A DNA stretch of 54,959 bases. Source: an uncultured bacterium. Its GTDB lineage: Bacteria; Pseudomonadota; Gammaproteobacteria; Burkholderiales; Burkholderiaceae_E. Under the pieces are notes generated by a model, which saw only the letters and a program-made list of their open reading frames with translations, was not told the DNA's origin and searched no databases. The translations under genes were made by a program, and so were the position numbers. Every line of letters begins with the position of its first letter. Positions within the stretch are counted from its first letter, which is position 1. This document shows, in pieces, positions 10,084 to 17,788 of this stretch. Location of the stretch: contig CAIZPE010000184.1 of assembly GCA_903934795.1 (NCBI GenBank), forward strand, positions 1-54,959, given 5' to 3'.

Positions 10084-10102
10084 CGCACCCTGGAGTGCCA
10101 CC

Positions 10103-11296
10103 TTGCTTGATTCGCTTCTTTCCTTCCTCGACACCGGCCTGCTGGATTTCTCCGGCTGGCAGATCGTGGGCTTCACCCTGCTGACCACGCACATCACCAT
10201 TGCGGCGGTCACCATCTACCTGCATCGCTGCCAGGCCCACCGGGCGCTCGATCTGCACCCGCTGGTCTCGCACTTCTTCCGGGCCTGGCTCTGGCTGGGC
10301 ACCGGCATGGTCACCCGCGAGTGGGCGGCCATCCACCGCAAGCACCATGCCCGCTGCGAGACCCCTGATGACCCGCACAGCCCCCAGACCCGGGGCCTGC
10401 GCAAGGTGCTTCTCGAGGGCGTCGAGCTTTACCGCGCCGAAGCTGCCAACCGCGAAACCATCGAGAAGTTCGGCCACGGTGCGCCCGATGACTGGGTCGA
10501 GCGCCATGTCTACAGCCGCCACTCGTCCCTGGGGGTGTACCTCACCCTGCTGATCGATGTGCTGCTGTTCGGCGCGGCCGGCCTCACGGTGTTCGCCGTG
10601 CAGATGATCTGGATTCCCGTCACTGCGGCCGGCATCATCAACGGCATCGGCCACTTCTGGGGCTACCGCAACTGGGACAGCCCCGATGCCAGCACCAATG
10701 TCTTTCCGATCGGGCTGATCATCGGCGGCGAAGAGCTCCACAACAACCACCACGCCTTCGGCAGTTCAGCCAAGCTCTCGTCCAAGTGGTACGAGTTCGA
10801 TGTCGGCTGGATGTACATCCGCATCCTCAGCATGCTCGGGCTGGCCACGGTGCGGCGCCTGGCGCCCACGCCGAAGTTCGCCGAGGCCCGGCCGGTGGTT
10901 GATGCGCACACCCTGCAGGCGGTCATCGCCCATCGCTACGACATGATGGCGGCCTTTGCCGACTCCCTGCGTCGCACCTGCGCCGAAGAGGCCCGTCGGC
11001 TCGGTTCGCGCCGTTCCGAGCAGGCCCTGCTCTCGGGGGCGCGGTCCTGGCTGGTGGTGGATGCCGGCAAATGGACGGCCGACCAGAAGGCCCGGGTGAG
11101 CGAGGTCTTTGCTGCCAGTGACGCGGTGCGCAAGCTGGTCGAGATGCGTCAGGAGCTGGCCATCCTGTGGGAGCGATCCACGCTCAGCAAGGATCAGCTG
11201 CTCGAGAGCCTGCAGCAGTGGCTCAGCCGCGCCGAGTCCAGCGGCATGCGCCCCCTGCAGGAACTTGCCCTGCGGGTTCGGCGCTACGCGGCCTGA
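10103..11296 (+). CDS. Membrane fatty-acid (delta-9 type) desaturase
   Basis: Diiron membrane desaturase that introduces a double bond into acyl chains, adjusting membrane fluidity. The 397-residue protein has the three histidine boxes: HRCQAH (41-46), HRKHH (78-82) and HNNHH (213-217), with hydrophobic segments between them as in stearoyl-CoA/DesC-type enzymes. After about residue 260 comes an extended helical, soluble-looking tail rich in Arg/Glu. The start chosen is TTG at 10103, with GGAG 7 nt upstream; an ATG at 10046 is in frame but lies inside mscS and has no ribosome-binding site. An intrinsic terminator follows. Confidence 0.88.
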   Translation: MLDSLLSFLDTGLLDFSGWQIVGFTLLTTHITIAAVTIYLHRCQAHRALDLHPLVSHFFRAWLWLGTGMVTREWAAIHRKHHARCETPDDPHSPQTRGLRKVLLEGVELYRAEAANRETIEKFGHGAPDDWVERHVYSRHSSLGVYLTLLIDVLLFGAAGLTVFAVQMIWIPVTAAGIINGIGHFWGYRNWDSPDASTNVFPIGLIIGGEELHNNHHAFGSSAKLSSKWYEFDVGWMYIRILSMLGLATVRRLAPTPKFAEARPVVDAHTLQAVIAHRYDMMAAFADSLRRTCAEEARRLGSRRSEQALLSGARSWLVVDAGKWTADQKARVSEVFAASDAVRKLVEMRQELAILWERSTLSKDQLLESLQQWLSRAESSGMRPLQELALRVRRYAA

Positions 11297-11372
11297 CAGG
11301 CTGATGTTCCGGGCCGGCGAGCGCTGCCGTCAGGCCGTGGCGGTCCCGAAACCGGGCGGTTCCGGGCAAGAA

Positions 11373-11398
11373 AAAGCCCCGCGAGAGCGGGGCTTTCT
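11373..11398. terminator. Bidirectional intrinsic terminator between desaturase and rpmG
   Basis: A perfect 10-bp stem (AAAGCCCCGC / GCGGGGCTTT) with a GAGA tetraloop. The plus strand continues into TTTCTGTTT and the minus strand into TTTTTCTT, so it can end both the desaturase transcript and the convergent rpmB-rpmG transcript. Confidence 0.88.
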
Positions 11399-11475
11399 GT
11401 TTGCCGGCACGCCGAAGCGCGCTGCAAAAGGTCATTGATGAGGCAGGGCGCGCCAGATGCTCACGCCCGTCAGCA

Positions 11476-11631
11476 TCACTTGATCTTGGTTTCCTTGTAA
11501 GCCACATGCTTGCGCGCGACGGGATCGAACTTCTTGATCTCCATCTTTTCGGGCTTGGTGCGCTTGTTCTTGGTGGTGGTGTAGAAGTGGCCGGTGCCGG
11601 CGGTGGATTCGAGCTTGATCTTGTCACGCAT
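11476..11631 (-). CDS. rpmG: 50S ribosomal protein L33
   Basis: A 51-residue basic protein of the large ribosomal subunit. It begins [20 protein letters not shown], continues with [16 protein letters not shown] and ends [11 protein letters not shown], which is the L33 family sequence from end to end. The Cys pairs of zinc-binding L33 forms are absent, as expected for the C-minus type of proteobacteria. The ATG is preceded by AGGAG at 11641-11645. It is downstream of rpmB by 39 nt, the universal rpmB-rpmG order, and transcription ends at the hairpin at 11373-11398. Confidence 0.96.
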   Translation of the reverse strand: MRDKIKLESTAGTGHFYTTTKNKRTKPEKMEIKKFDPVARKHVAYKETKIK

Positions 11632-11670
11632 GGCGAAGTTCTCCTGGGTGAGATGCCGGAAGGCGCGGGA

Positions 11671-11907
11671 TCAGACCGCTTCGCCGCGGGCGCGCAGGTC
11701 AGCGAGCACCACTTCGATGCCCTTCTTGTCGATCAGGCGCAGTGCAGCGTTGGTCAGGCGCAGGCGCACCCAGCGGTTTTCGCCTTCAACCCAGAAGCGG
11801 CGCGACTGCAGGTTGGGCAGGAAGCGGCGCTTGGTCTTGTTGTTGGCATGGGAGACATTGTTGCCAACCATCGGTCCTTTGCCGGTCACCTGGCATACGC
11901 GGGCCAT
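11671..11907 (-). CDS. rpmB: 50S ribosomal protein L28
   Basis: A 78-residue ribosomal protein of the large subunit. Recognised by [20 protein letters not shown], then [13 protein letters not shown] and [19 protein letters not shown]. The frame remains open 58 codons further upstream, but the family always begins at this MARVCQ methionine, which has CGAGGAG in front of it (11908-11920 region). It forms a two-gene operon with rpmG. The 184-nt gap to radC upstream should hold its promoter; no strong hexamers were picked out there. Confidence 0.95.
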   Translation of the reverse strand: MARVCQVTGKGPMVGNNVSHANNKTKRRFLPNLQSRRFWVEGENRWVRLRLTNAALRLIDKKGIEVVLADLRARGEAV

Positions 11908-12091
11908 GATCCACTCCTCGGGTTTGCCGGCCGGGCGGGTCTGGCCGGGCTGGCGGGTGCAGTCTTGCCGGGTGGCGGGCCACGCTGTGACCCGCTGTGC
12001 GAGCCGCAAGACGGCACAGGGTTGTTGGAAAAGCCCTCGATTATGCCTGCGCCGGCTTGTGGTGTCCAGCATGGGCAACATCGCGGGGGCA

Positions 12092-12721
12092 TCAGAGCCA
12101 GCCGCGCTCGGCGAAGGACACGCATCGGGTGCCGGCGACGATCAGATGATCGAGCACCGGGATGTCGATCTGCGCAAGGGCCGAGCGCAGCGCTTCGGTA
12201 AGCATCCGGTCGGCGGTGCTGGGCTCGGCCACGCCTGAGGGATGATTGTGCGCCAGGATGACCGCCGCCGCGTTCAGACGCAGCGCCTGGCGTGCCACCT
12301 CGCGCGGATAGACCGCGGTCTGCGCCAGCGTGCCGGTGAAGAGTTCGCGGGCGGCGATCACCCGGTGCTGGCTGTCGAGGAACACGCCGGCGAAGCACTC
12401 CACCGGCCGGTCATGCAGCCATAGCCGCAGGAAGCGACGCACCGACTCGGGCGAGAGCAGGGCGTCGGTCTGGGTGAGGGTCTCGAGTTCGGCTCGCCGC
12501 ATGAGTTCGGACACCGCCCGCAGGCGCGCCCAGCGCAGGGCAGGGATGCCGGGTGGCGGCTCGGGCCCGAGCAGCGTGCGCAGGCTGGCGCAGGCCCGAA
12601 GATCGCGGCGCGCGCGGGCCAGCGCGGCCGGGCCCTGCCGGCCATCCAGCGCCAGTGCCAGAAGCTGGCTGTCCTCCAGGGGCGGGAGCACCCCGCCTGA
12701 CATACAATCCGGGCAATCCAT
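12092..12721 (-). CDS. radC: RadC-family JAB/MPN-domain protein
   Basis: Predicted zinc metalloprotein of the RadC family, historically called a DNA repair protein although its biochemical role is unresolved. With the ATG at 12721 it has 209 residues: a short N-terminal helical region, then the MPN+/JAMM domain with [10 protein letters not shown] (107-116) and the metal motif AHNHPSG (157-163) followed by Asp171. The start codon overlaps the divergent fkpB start by 2 nt; an alternative ATG at 12703 would shorten it by six residues and separate the genes. Its position beside rpmB-rpmG is common in proteobacteria. Confidence 0.88.
   Translation of the reverse strand: MDCPDCMSGGVLPPLEDSQLLALALDGRQGPAALARARRDLRACASLRTLLGPEPPPGIPALRWARLRAVSELMRRAELETLTQTDALLSPESVRRFLRLWLHDRPVECFAGVFLDSQHRVIAARELFTGTLAQTAVYPREVARQALRLNAAAVILAHNHPSGVAEPSTADRMLTEALRSALAQIDIPVLDHLIVAGTRCVSFAERGWL
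12703..12708 (+). promoter_or_regulatory. Possible -10 element of fkpB-ispH inside the radC 5' end
   Basis: TACAAT matches the -10 consensus in 5 of 6 positions and ends 11 nt before the fkpB ATG, implying a 5' leader of only a few nucleotides. No purine-rich ribosome-binding site fits in that space. A -35 element is not evident. Confidence 0.38.
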
Positions 12722-13175
12722 GACCGAGTCCACTCCCACCGTCCAGGCTGATTCGCATCTCACGCTTCACTACCGCATCAGTCTGGCGGAAGGGGGCGAT
12801 GATGTCGTCAGCACCTTCGGCGGCCCCCCGGCCACCCTGCAGATGGGCCTCGGACAACTGGCCGAGCCGCTGGAACGCTGCCTGATGGGGCTTGCGCAGG
12901 GCGCGCATTCGGTGTTCGAGCTGGCACCGGGCGAGGCCTATGGCGAGCGCAACCCCGCGCTGCTGCAGCGGGTCTCGCGGGCCATGCTGCAGGCCAACGC
13001 CGAGCCCGATACCACCTGGGAGCCGGGCGACCTCGTCGATTTCCCGGCGCCGGGTGGCGGCCGCTATGCCGGCATCCTCAAGCAGATCGACGAGCACAGC
13101 GCGCTCTTCGATTTCAACCATCCGCTGGCCGGCCACGCGGTCCGCCTGGAAGTGCGGATCATCGCTGTCCTCTGA
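12720..13175 (+). CDS. fkpB: FKBP-type peptidyl-prolyl cis-trans isomerase (SlpA/FkpB type)
   Basis: Cytoplasmic proline isomerase and chaperone of the SlpA class. 151 residues: [12 protein letters not shown] at the start of the FKBP fold, then [16 protein letters not shown] and the flap-like insert with [13 protein letters not shown], ending [17 protein letters not shown], the hallmark NHPLAGK/H-L-F-V segment of this group. The frame is open further upstream, but residues before the ATG at 12720 overlap radC. It is 26 nt ahead of ispH; slpA-ispH pairing is conserved widely in beta- and gammaproteobacteria. Confidence 0.92.
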   Translation: MTESTPTVQADSHLTLHYRISLAEGGDDVVSTFGGPPATLQMGLGQLAEPLERCLMGLAQGAHSVFELAPGEAYGERNPALLQRVSRAMLQANAEPDTTWEPGDLVDFPAPGGGRYAGILKQIDEHSALFDFNHPLAGHAVRLEVRIIAVL

Positions 13176-13201
13176 TCACCCCCACTGGTCCGGAGCTCCC
13201 G

Positions 13202-14128
13202 ATGGAAGCCCTGCTCGCCCAACCCCGCGGTTTCTGCGCCGGCGTCGACCGTGCCATCGCCATCGTCGAGCGGGCGCTCGACCTGCACGGCGCACCCATC
13301 TATGTGCGTCACGAGATCGTCCACAACGACCATGTGGTGGCCGACCTGCGCGCCAAGGGCGCGGTCTTCGTCGAGTCGCTCGACGAGGTGCCGGCCGGCG
13401 CCACGGTGGTGTTCTCGGCGCATGGCGTGGCCCGCGCGGTGCGCGACGAGGCGCAGGCCCGTGGCCTGTCGGTGTTCGATGCCACCTGCCCGCTGGTCAC
13501 CAAGGTGCATGTCGAGGTGGCCCGCATGCGCCGCGAGGGGCGCGAGGTGGTCATGATCGGCCACGCCGGTCATCCGGAGGTGGAGGGCACCATGGGCCAG
13601 GCCGATGGCGGCATCCATCTGGTCGAGTCGGTGGAGGATGTCGCCCGCCTGCTGGTGGTCGATCCCGCCCGCCTGGCCTATGTCACCCAGACCACGCTGT
13701 CGGTCGATGACTGCCGCGAGGTGATCGATGCGCTGCGCGCCCGCTTCCCGCAGGTGGCCGAGCCCAAGAAGCAGGACATCTGCTACGCCACGCAGAACCG
13801 CCAGGACGCGGTCAAGTTCATGGTGCCGCAGTGCGATCTGGTGCTGGTGATCGGCTCGCCCACCAGCTCCAACAGCAACCGGCTGCGTGAGGTGGCGCAG
13901 AAGATGGGCTGCGAGGCGCACCTCATCGGCTCGGCCGCCGAACTCGATCCGGGCTGGCTGACCGGCCGGCAGCGCATCGGCATCACCGCCGGCGCCTCCG
14001 CCCCCGAGGTGCTGGTCACCGAGGTGCTGGCTCGCCTCAAGACCCTGGGCGTGCGCTCGGTGCGCCAGTTGCCGGGCGTGCAGGAAGACACCGCTTTCCC
14101 GCTGCCCAAGGGTCTGGCGCGCACCTGA
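13202..14128 (+). CDS. ispH: 4-Hydroxy-3-methylbut-2-enyl diphosphate reductase
   Basis: Last enzyme of the MEP isoprenoid pathway, reducing HMBPP to IPP and DMAPP with a [4Fe-4S] cluster. 308 residues with the three cluster cysteines C12 (FCAGVDRA), C96 ([11 protein letters not shown]) and C194 (DICYATQNR). Substrate-binding H41, H74 and H124 and the proton-donor Glu126 ([11 protein letters not shown]) are all present. It follows fkpB in the same direction. A strong GC hairpin starts 9 nt after the stop codon. Confidence 0.97.
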   Translation: MEALLAQPRGFCAGVDRAIAIVERALDLHGAPIYVRHEIVHNDHVVADLRAKGAVFVESLDEVPAGATVVFSAHGVARAVRDEAQARGLSVFDATCPLVTKVHVEVARMRREGREVVMIGHAGHPEVEGTMGQADGGIHLVESVEDVARLLVVDPARLAYVTQTTLSVDDCREVIDALRARFPQVAEPKKQDICYATQNRQDAVKFMVPQCDLVLVIGSPTSSNSNRLREVAQKMGCEAHLIGSAAELDPGWLTGRQRIGITAGASAPEVLVTEVLARLKTLGVRSVRQLPGVQEDTAFPLPKGLART

Positions 14129-14136
14129 GCCCCTCG

Positions 14137-14187
14137 GGCGGCGCGGGCCGCCCGGATGGCCAGCCTCCCCAGGCGGCCCGCGCCGCC
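14137..14187 (+). terminator. Strong hairpin after ispH, probable terminator
   Basis: Perfect 16-bp inverted repeat, GGCGGCGCGGGCCGCC (14137-14152) with its complement at 14172-14187 and a 19-nt loop, beginning 9 nt after the ispH stop. There is no T-tract, so it may act as a terminator only with Rho, or as a 3' stabilising structure. Confidence 0.5.
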
Positions 14188-14212
14188 TGTCTGCCCGCGC
14201 CGCCTGTCTGCC
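14179..14212. repeat. 17-bp tandem duplication
   Basis: CGCGCCGCCTGTCTGCC occurs twice head to tail (14179-14195 and 14196-14212), with a partial third copy (CGCG) after it. The first unit overlaps the right arm of the ispH hairpin. It looks like replication slippage in an intergenic GC-rich stretch and would be expected to vary between strains. Confidence 0.85.
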
Positions 14213-14291
14213 CGCGCGGCGGCGTTCGTCGGGCGGGCCGTCCCCCACCCATGACGCGTGCCTAGACTCCCTGTTTGCAAGGAGCGTCGCG

Positions 14292-14720
14292 ATGAGGGGA
14301 CGGGGTTTCACGCTGATCGAACTGCTGGTCGCCATCACGATCGTGGCCATTCTCACGGCCACGGCCTACCCGGCCTATCGCAATCATGTGATCCGGTCCC
14401 AGCTGGTCGATGCCACATCGGCGCTGGCCGATGTCCGCGTGCGCATGGAGCAGTTCTATGCCGACAACCGCACCTATGCCTCCGGCGAGAACTGCGGCGT
14501 CAATCCGCTGCCCACGCTCGAGCGCTTCACGCTGAGCTGCACGCTCAGCAACAGCAATCAGGCCTACCTGATCACCGCCACCGGCAACTCCGGCTCGCCG
14601 GTGGCCGGGTTCGCGTATTCGATCGACCAGGCCAACACCCGCAAGACCGTCTCGTGGGTGAGCAGCTGGGGCACCCTGCCTGCCACCAAGGACAGCCGCT
14701 GGCTGATCAAGAAGGAGTGA
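14292..14720 (+). CDS. pilE: Type IV pilin-like protein PilE
   Basis: Pilin or minor pilin of the type IV pilus. 142 residues beginning with a short class III leader, RGRG, cleaved before Phe6 (G5/F6), then FTLIELLVAITIVAILTA with the essential Glu at mature position 5. The globular part contains two cysteines about 26 residues apart (ENC and LSC) likely forming the D-region disulfide, and the YADNRTYAS segment typical of PilE. AAGGAG lies 7 nt before the ATG. It is the first gene of the minor-pilin operon, ahead of fimT by 1 nt, rather than its usual place at the end after pilY1. Confidence 0.9.
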   Translation: MRGRGFTLIELLVAITIVAILTATAYPAYRNHVIRSQLVDATSALADVRVRMEQFYADNRTYASGENCGVNPLPTLERFTLSCTLSNSNQAYLITATGNSGSPVAGFAYSIDQANTRKTVSWVSSWGTLPATKDSRWLIKKE

Positions 14721-14721
14721 C

Positions 14722-15345
14722 ATGGCACGCCCCCGCGGCCCGATGACGGGCATGGCCGGCTTCACCATGGTCGAACTCATCATCACCATGCTGATCGCGG
14801 TCATCCTGCTGCGCATCGGCATTCCGGCCTTCGGCGAGTGGATGGGCAACCTGCAGATCCGGGCTTCGGCCGAGGGCGTGCTCAATGGTCTGGGCGTGGC
14901 CCGTTCCGAGGCGCTCAAGCGCAACGGACGGGTGATGTTCTCGATGGCCGGCACCGATGGCGGCACCACCGGCTGGACGGTGTGTCGGGTGATCGATGGC
15001 GGCACCACCTGCGCTGACGACGGCACCATCCAGACCCGTGATGGCGGGGAGGAATCCGGTCGCGCCAGGGCGGGCGCCACCACCGATGTGGCGCTGATCG
15101 CATCTTCGGCCTTTGCCACCGCACTCGAGCCGGGTGCGGGCTTTCCGGCGCGGGTGATCTTCGATGGCCGGGGCCGCCCGCTGGTGGCGGCTGACTGGGC
15201 CAACACCGTCCGGATCGATCTTCGCAATGCCGCGATGAGCGACACCGAGGAGCGCCGGCTTTCGGTGGTGATCAGCCCGAGCGGCGCGGCCCGCATGTGC
15301 GATCCGGGGCTGGCGAGCGACAGTGGTGATCCTCGGGTCTGCTGA
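14722..15345 (+). CDS. fimT: GspH/FimT-family minor pseudopilin
   Basis: Minor pilin of the FimT/FimU group, thought to prime pilus assembly and, in some species, to bind DNA. 207 residues: leader MARPRGPMTGMAG, cleavage before Phe14, then FTMVELIITMLIAVILLRIG with Glu at mature +5. The GspH domain follows, with LGVARSEALKRNGRV (N-terminal helix end) and VIFDGRGRP near the C terminus. It directly follows pilE and is one base ahead of pilV, suggesting translational coupling across the operon. Confidence 0.87.
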   Translation: MARPRGPMTGMAGFTMVELIITMLIAVILLRIGIPAFGEWMGNLQIRASAEGVLNGLGVARSEALKRNGRVMFSMAGTDGGTTGWTVCRVIDGGTTCADDGTIQTRDGGEESGRARAGATTDVALIASSAFATALEPGAGFPARVIFDGRGRPLVAADWANTVRIDLRNAAMSDTEERRLSVVISPSGAARMCDPGLASDSGDPRVC

Positions 15346-15346
15346 C

Positions 15347-15886
15347 ATGAACAGTCCGTGCAAGCAGCCCTCGCCGCAGGCCGCAGCCCGGCGGTGCATC
15401 GCGCCGCAGGCGGCCGCAAGCCGCAACGCTCGCGGCTTCATGCTGGTCGAAGCCCTGGTGGCGATCCTCGTCTTCTCGCTGGGCATCCTCGGCGTGGTCG
15501 GCATGCAGGCCCGCTCGGTGCAGATGATGACCGATGCCACTTTCCGTGCGCAGGCGGCCCAGCATGCATCCGAGCTCATCGCCGAGATGTGGACGGTCGA
15601 TCCGTCCCGCCTCGCCACCCTCTACAGCAGCGGCAGCACCCCGGTGGGCGCGCGCTACACCCAGTGGAAGGACCGGATCGTGAGCGGGAGCATGGCCTTG
15701 CCCGGGGCCTCCGCCAATCTGCCCACGGTCACGGTCACCACCACGCAGACGGCGTATTCCACCGACATCTCCTTCGGCGCCCAGACCGCCACGACGGTGA
15801 CCGTCACGGTCCGCTGGAGAGCGCCGGGTGCCGCGACTGTGGGCTCCTACACCACCACGGCCATGATCCTGGAGCCGCAGTCATGA
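15347..15886 (+). CDS. pilV: Type IV pilus modification/minor pilin PilV
   Basis: Minor pilin of the PilVWXY1 priming complex. From the ATG at 15347 it has 179 residues. An unusually long, Ala/Gln/Arg-rich leader of 30 residues ends at Gly30, followed by FMLVEALVAILVFSLGILG with Glu35 at mature +5. The C-terminal part is beta-rich (TVTVTTTQTAYSTDI) and ends with VRWRAPG, the PilV tail pattern. An earlier in-frame GTG/ATG lies inside fimT and is less likely. The stop overlaps the pilW start (ATGA). Confidence 0.87.
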   Translation: MNSPCKQPSPQAAARRCIAPQAAASRNARGFMLVEALVAILVFSLGILGVVGMQARSVQMMTDATFRAQAAQHASELIAEMWTVDPSRLATLYSSGSTPVGARYTQWKDRIVSGSMALPGASANLPTVTVTTTQTAYSTDISFGAQTATTVTVTVRWRAPGAATVGSYTTTAMILEPQS

Positions 15887-17112
15887 GGCAGCGTCGCGGT
15901 CAGGCGGGCTTCTCGCTGCTCGAACTGATGGTGGCTACGGTGATCGCCATGGCCTCGGCGGTGGCCATCTTCCAGACCATGTCGGTCAGCGAGGAGCGCC
16001 GGCGCAGCACCACCAGCGGCAGCGAGGGCCTGCAGTCGGGCGTCTTCGGCCTGGCGGCGCTCGAGCGTGCGGTGGTCAGCGCGGGCTACAACCTCACCGC
16101 CATCAGCGACACCACCTACACCTCGCCGATGCGCGTCATCACGCCGGGCACCGGCTATGTGCTGTCCAAGACCACCCCGCCGCGCCCCGAGATGCATCTG
16201 GGCTGCAGCTTCACCCGCGGGGGGACCACCCACCGCGTGGCGCCGATCATCGCCACCGATGGCGGCAACGGCATCGCCTCCGACACGCTCACCATCTTCA
16301 CCGGCAGCAGCAACACGGTGCCCCTGCCGGTCGCGGTGGTGGGCGCCCTCACCGCGAACGCCACCAGCATTCCGCTGAGCTCGGCCCTGGGCATGGCGAT
16401 CAATGACTGGGTGCTCATCTACGAGCAGAGCTCGGCGGCCAACCCCGGCACCACCCGTCCGGTGGCGTGCAGCCTTGTCAGGATCACCGCCGTGCCGGCG
16501 TCGCCCGGCGTGAGTCCGGCCTCCATCACCGTCGATGCCGGCGTTGCGGCGGACTACACCCAGCCGGTGCTGATCCATCTGGGCGCCACGCCCACGCTGG
16601 AGCGCTTCACGGTCGATGCCAGCGGCCGCCTCATGGTCACCAACCTTCTGGCCGGCGGCGCGGCCCAGGTGATTGCCGACAATGTGGTGTCGATGCAGGT
16701 GCAGCTTGGCATCGACGTCGGCAATGACGATGTGATCGATGAGTGGATCGATCCGCCGGCCCTGGCCACCTGGTGGCTCAACCCGGCCAATCCGCTGCCC
16801 GACAATGTCATCACGACGCTGCCCTTGAACGGCATGCAGCCGGCGCGATCGCTCAACCAGATCAAGGGGGTGCGCATCGGGCTGCTCATTCGCAGCCCGC
16901 AGCTCGAGCGCGCGGCCGAGAAGGCTGGTTGCACGGCCACTGCCGATGAGACCCGCCGGGTGCTTCCTGCCCGCACCGGCAGTGATGACAACAACCTGCC
17001 CGCCATGCCTTCCAGCGGCAACTACAGCCTCTCGGGCGATCAGCTCTGCCTGCGCTACAACACCGTGACCACGGTGGTCGGTGTGCGCAATGCGCTGCTG
17101 AGCGAGATGTGA
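15883..17112 (+). CDS. pilW: Type IV pilus minor pilin PilW
   Basis: Largest of the minor pilins, part of the tip complex with PilV, PilX and PilY1. 409 residues from the ATG that overlaps the pilV stop. The short leader MRQRRGQAG is cleaved before Phe10, then FSLLELMVATVIAMASAVAI with Glu14 at mature +5. The rest is a long beta-rich region (DTLTIFTGSSNTVPLPV) with a C-terminal VRIGLLIRS strand and a Cys pair near the end (AGC ... QLC), as in PilW relatives. Codons upstream in the same frame belong to pilV and are not used. Confidence 0.87.
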   Translation: MRQRRGQAGFSLLELMVATVIAMASAVAIFQTMSVSEERRRSTTSGSEGLQSGVFGLAALERAVVSAGYNLTAISDTTYTSPMRVITPGTGYVLSKTTPPRPEMHLGCSFTRGGTTHRVAPIIATDGGNGIASDTLTIFTGSSNTVPLPVAVVGALTANATSIPLSSALGMAINDWVLIYEQSSAANPGTTRPVACSLVRITAVPASPGVSPASITVDAGVAADYTQPVLIHLGATPTLERFTVDASGRLMVTNLLAGGAAQVIADNVVSMQVQLGIDVGNDDVIDEWIDPPALATWWLNPANPLPDNVITTLPLNGMQPARSLNQIKGVRIGLLIRSPQLERAAEKAGCTATADETRRVLPARTGSDDNNLPAMPSSGNYSLSGDQLCLRYNTVTTVVGVRNALLSEM

Positions 17113-17114
17113 CC

Positions 17115-17786
17115 ATGCCCGCGCGCTCCACCGCCGGTCGTCCGTTCTCGCCGGACTCGCCTCGCCGGGTGAGGCTGCTCCCCCTGCGTCGGGCGCAGCA
17201 GGGCCTGTCGCTGATCGTCGCGCTGGTTTCGCTGGTGGTGATGATCGTGGCCGGCTTCGCGCTCTTCCGCTCGGTGGACAGCGCCAACATGGCGTCGATG
17301 AACTACCAGTTCATGCGCAGTGCCGAGCAGAACGCCGACATGGCCTTCAACGACGCGATCCTCGCCTTCATGCAGTCGCATCCCACCGCGGCACTCAATG
17401 TGATGGACCGCAACACCGACCAGCCGACCATCTCGTACTACGCCAGCCAGCGCGACCAGAACGCCGACGGCATACCGCTGCCGCTGGCCCAGCTCTCGGC
17501 ACCCGCCTGGAACGCCGATGGCATGGCCTCCAGCGAGTGGCCGGGCGAGGCGGTTGATGCGCCCTCGCGGCAGATGCGCCGCTACCTGATCGAGCGGCTG
17601 TGTACGGCCACCGGCCCCGCCACGGCGGCCAACTGCCGGCTCTATGAATACCGCTATCCGCGCAACTGCATGACCAACTGCGGCGCTGCCGTCTCGGAGT
17701 GGCTGCCCTTCGTGCGGATCACGGTCCGCATCGACGGCCCGAAGAATTCGGTGGCCTACGCGCAGATGTTTCTGAAGGGTGACTGA
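17115..17786 (+). CDS. pilX: Type IV pilus assembly protein PilX
   Basis: Minor pilin PilX, linking PilVW to PilY1. 223 residues from the ATG at 17115 (a GTG two codons earlier, overlapping the pilW stop, is also possible). A basic 30-residue N-terminal extension precedes the PilX signature QQGLSLIVALVSLVVMIVAG, with processing expected between Gly30 and Leu31; as in other PilX proteins the mature residue is not Phe and Glu5 is absent. Two cysteines pairs (ERLC ... NCRL and RNCMTNC) probably form disulfides in the periplasm. It ends 2 nt before pilY1. Confidence 0.85.
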   Translation: MPARSTAGRPFSPDSPRRVRLLPLRRAQQGLSLIVALVSLVVMIVAGFALFRSVDSANMASMNYQFMRSAEQNADMAFNDAILAFMQSHPTAALNVMDRNTDQPTISYYASQRDQNADGIPLPLAQLSAPAWNADGMASSEWPGEAVDAPSRQMRRYLIERLCTATGPATAANCRLYEYRYPRNCMTNCGAAVSEWLPFVRITVRIDGPKNSVAYAQMFLKGD

Positions 17787-17788
17787 CC

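Noticed and set aside
10046..10102. Earlier ATG for the desaturase
   Set aside because: Lies before the predicted promoter start, inside mscS, with no ribosome-binding site; the TTG at 10103 has GGAG and family-like residues.
14240..14291. Sigma-54 promoter in front of pilE
   Set aside because: No GG-N10-GC pattern with correct spacing was found; only a weak TAGACT -10-like element.
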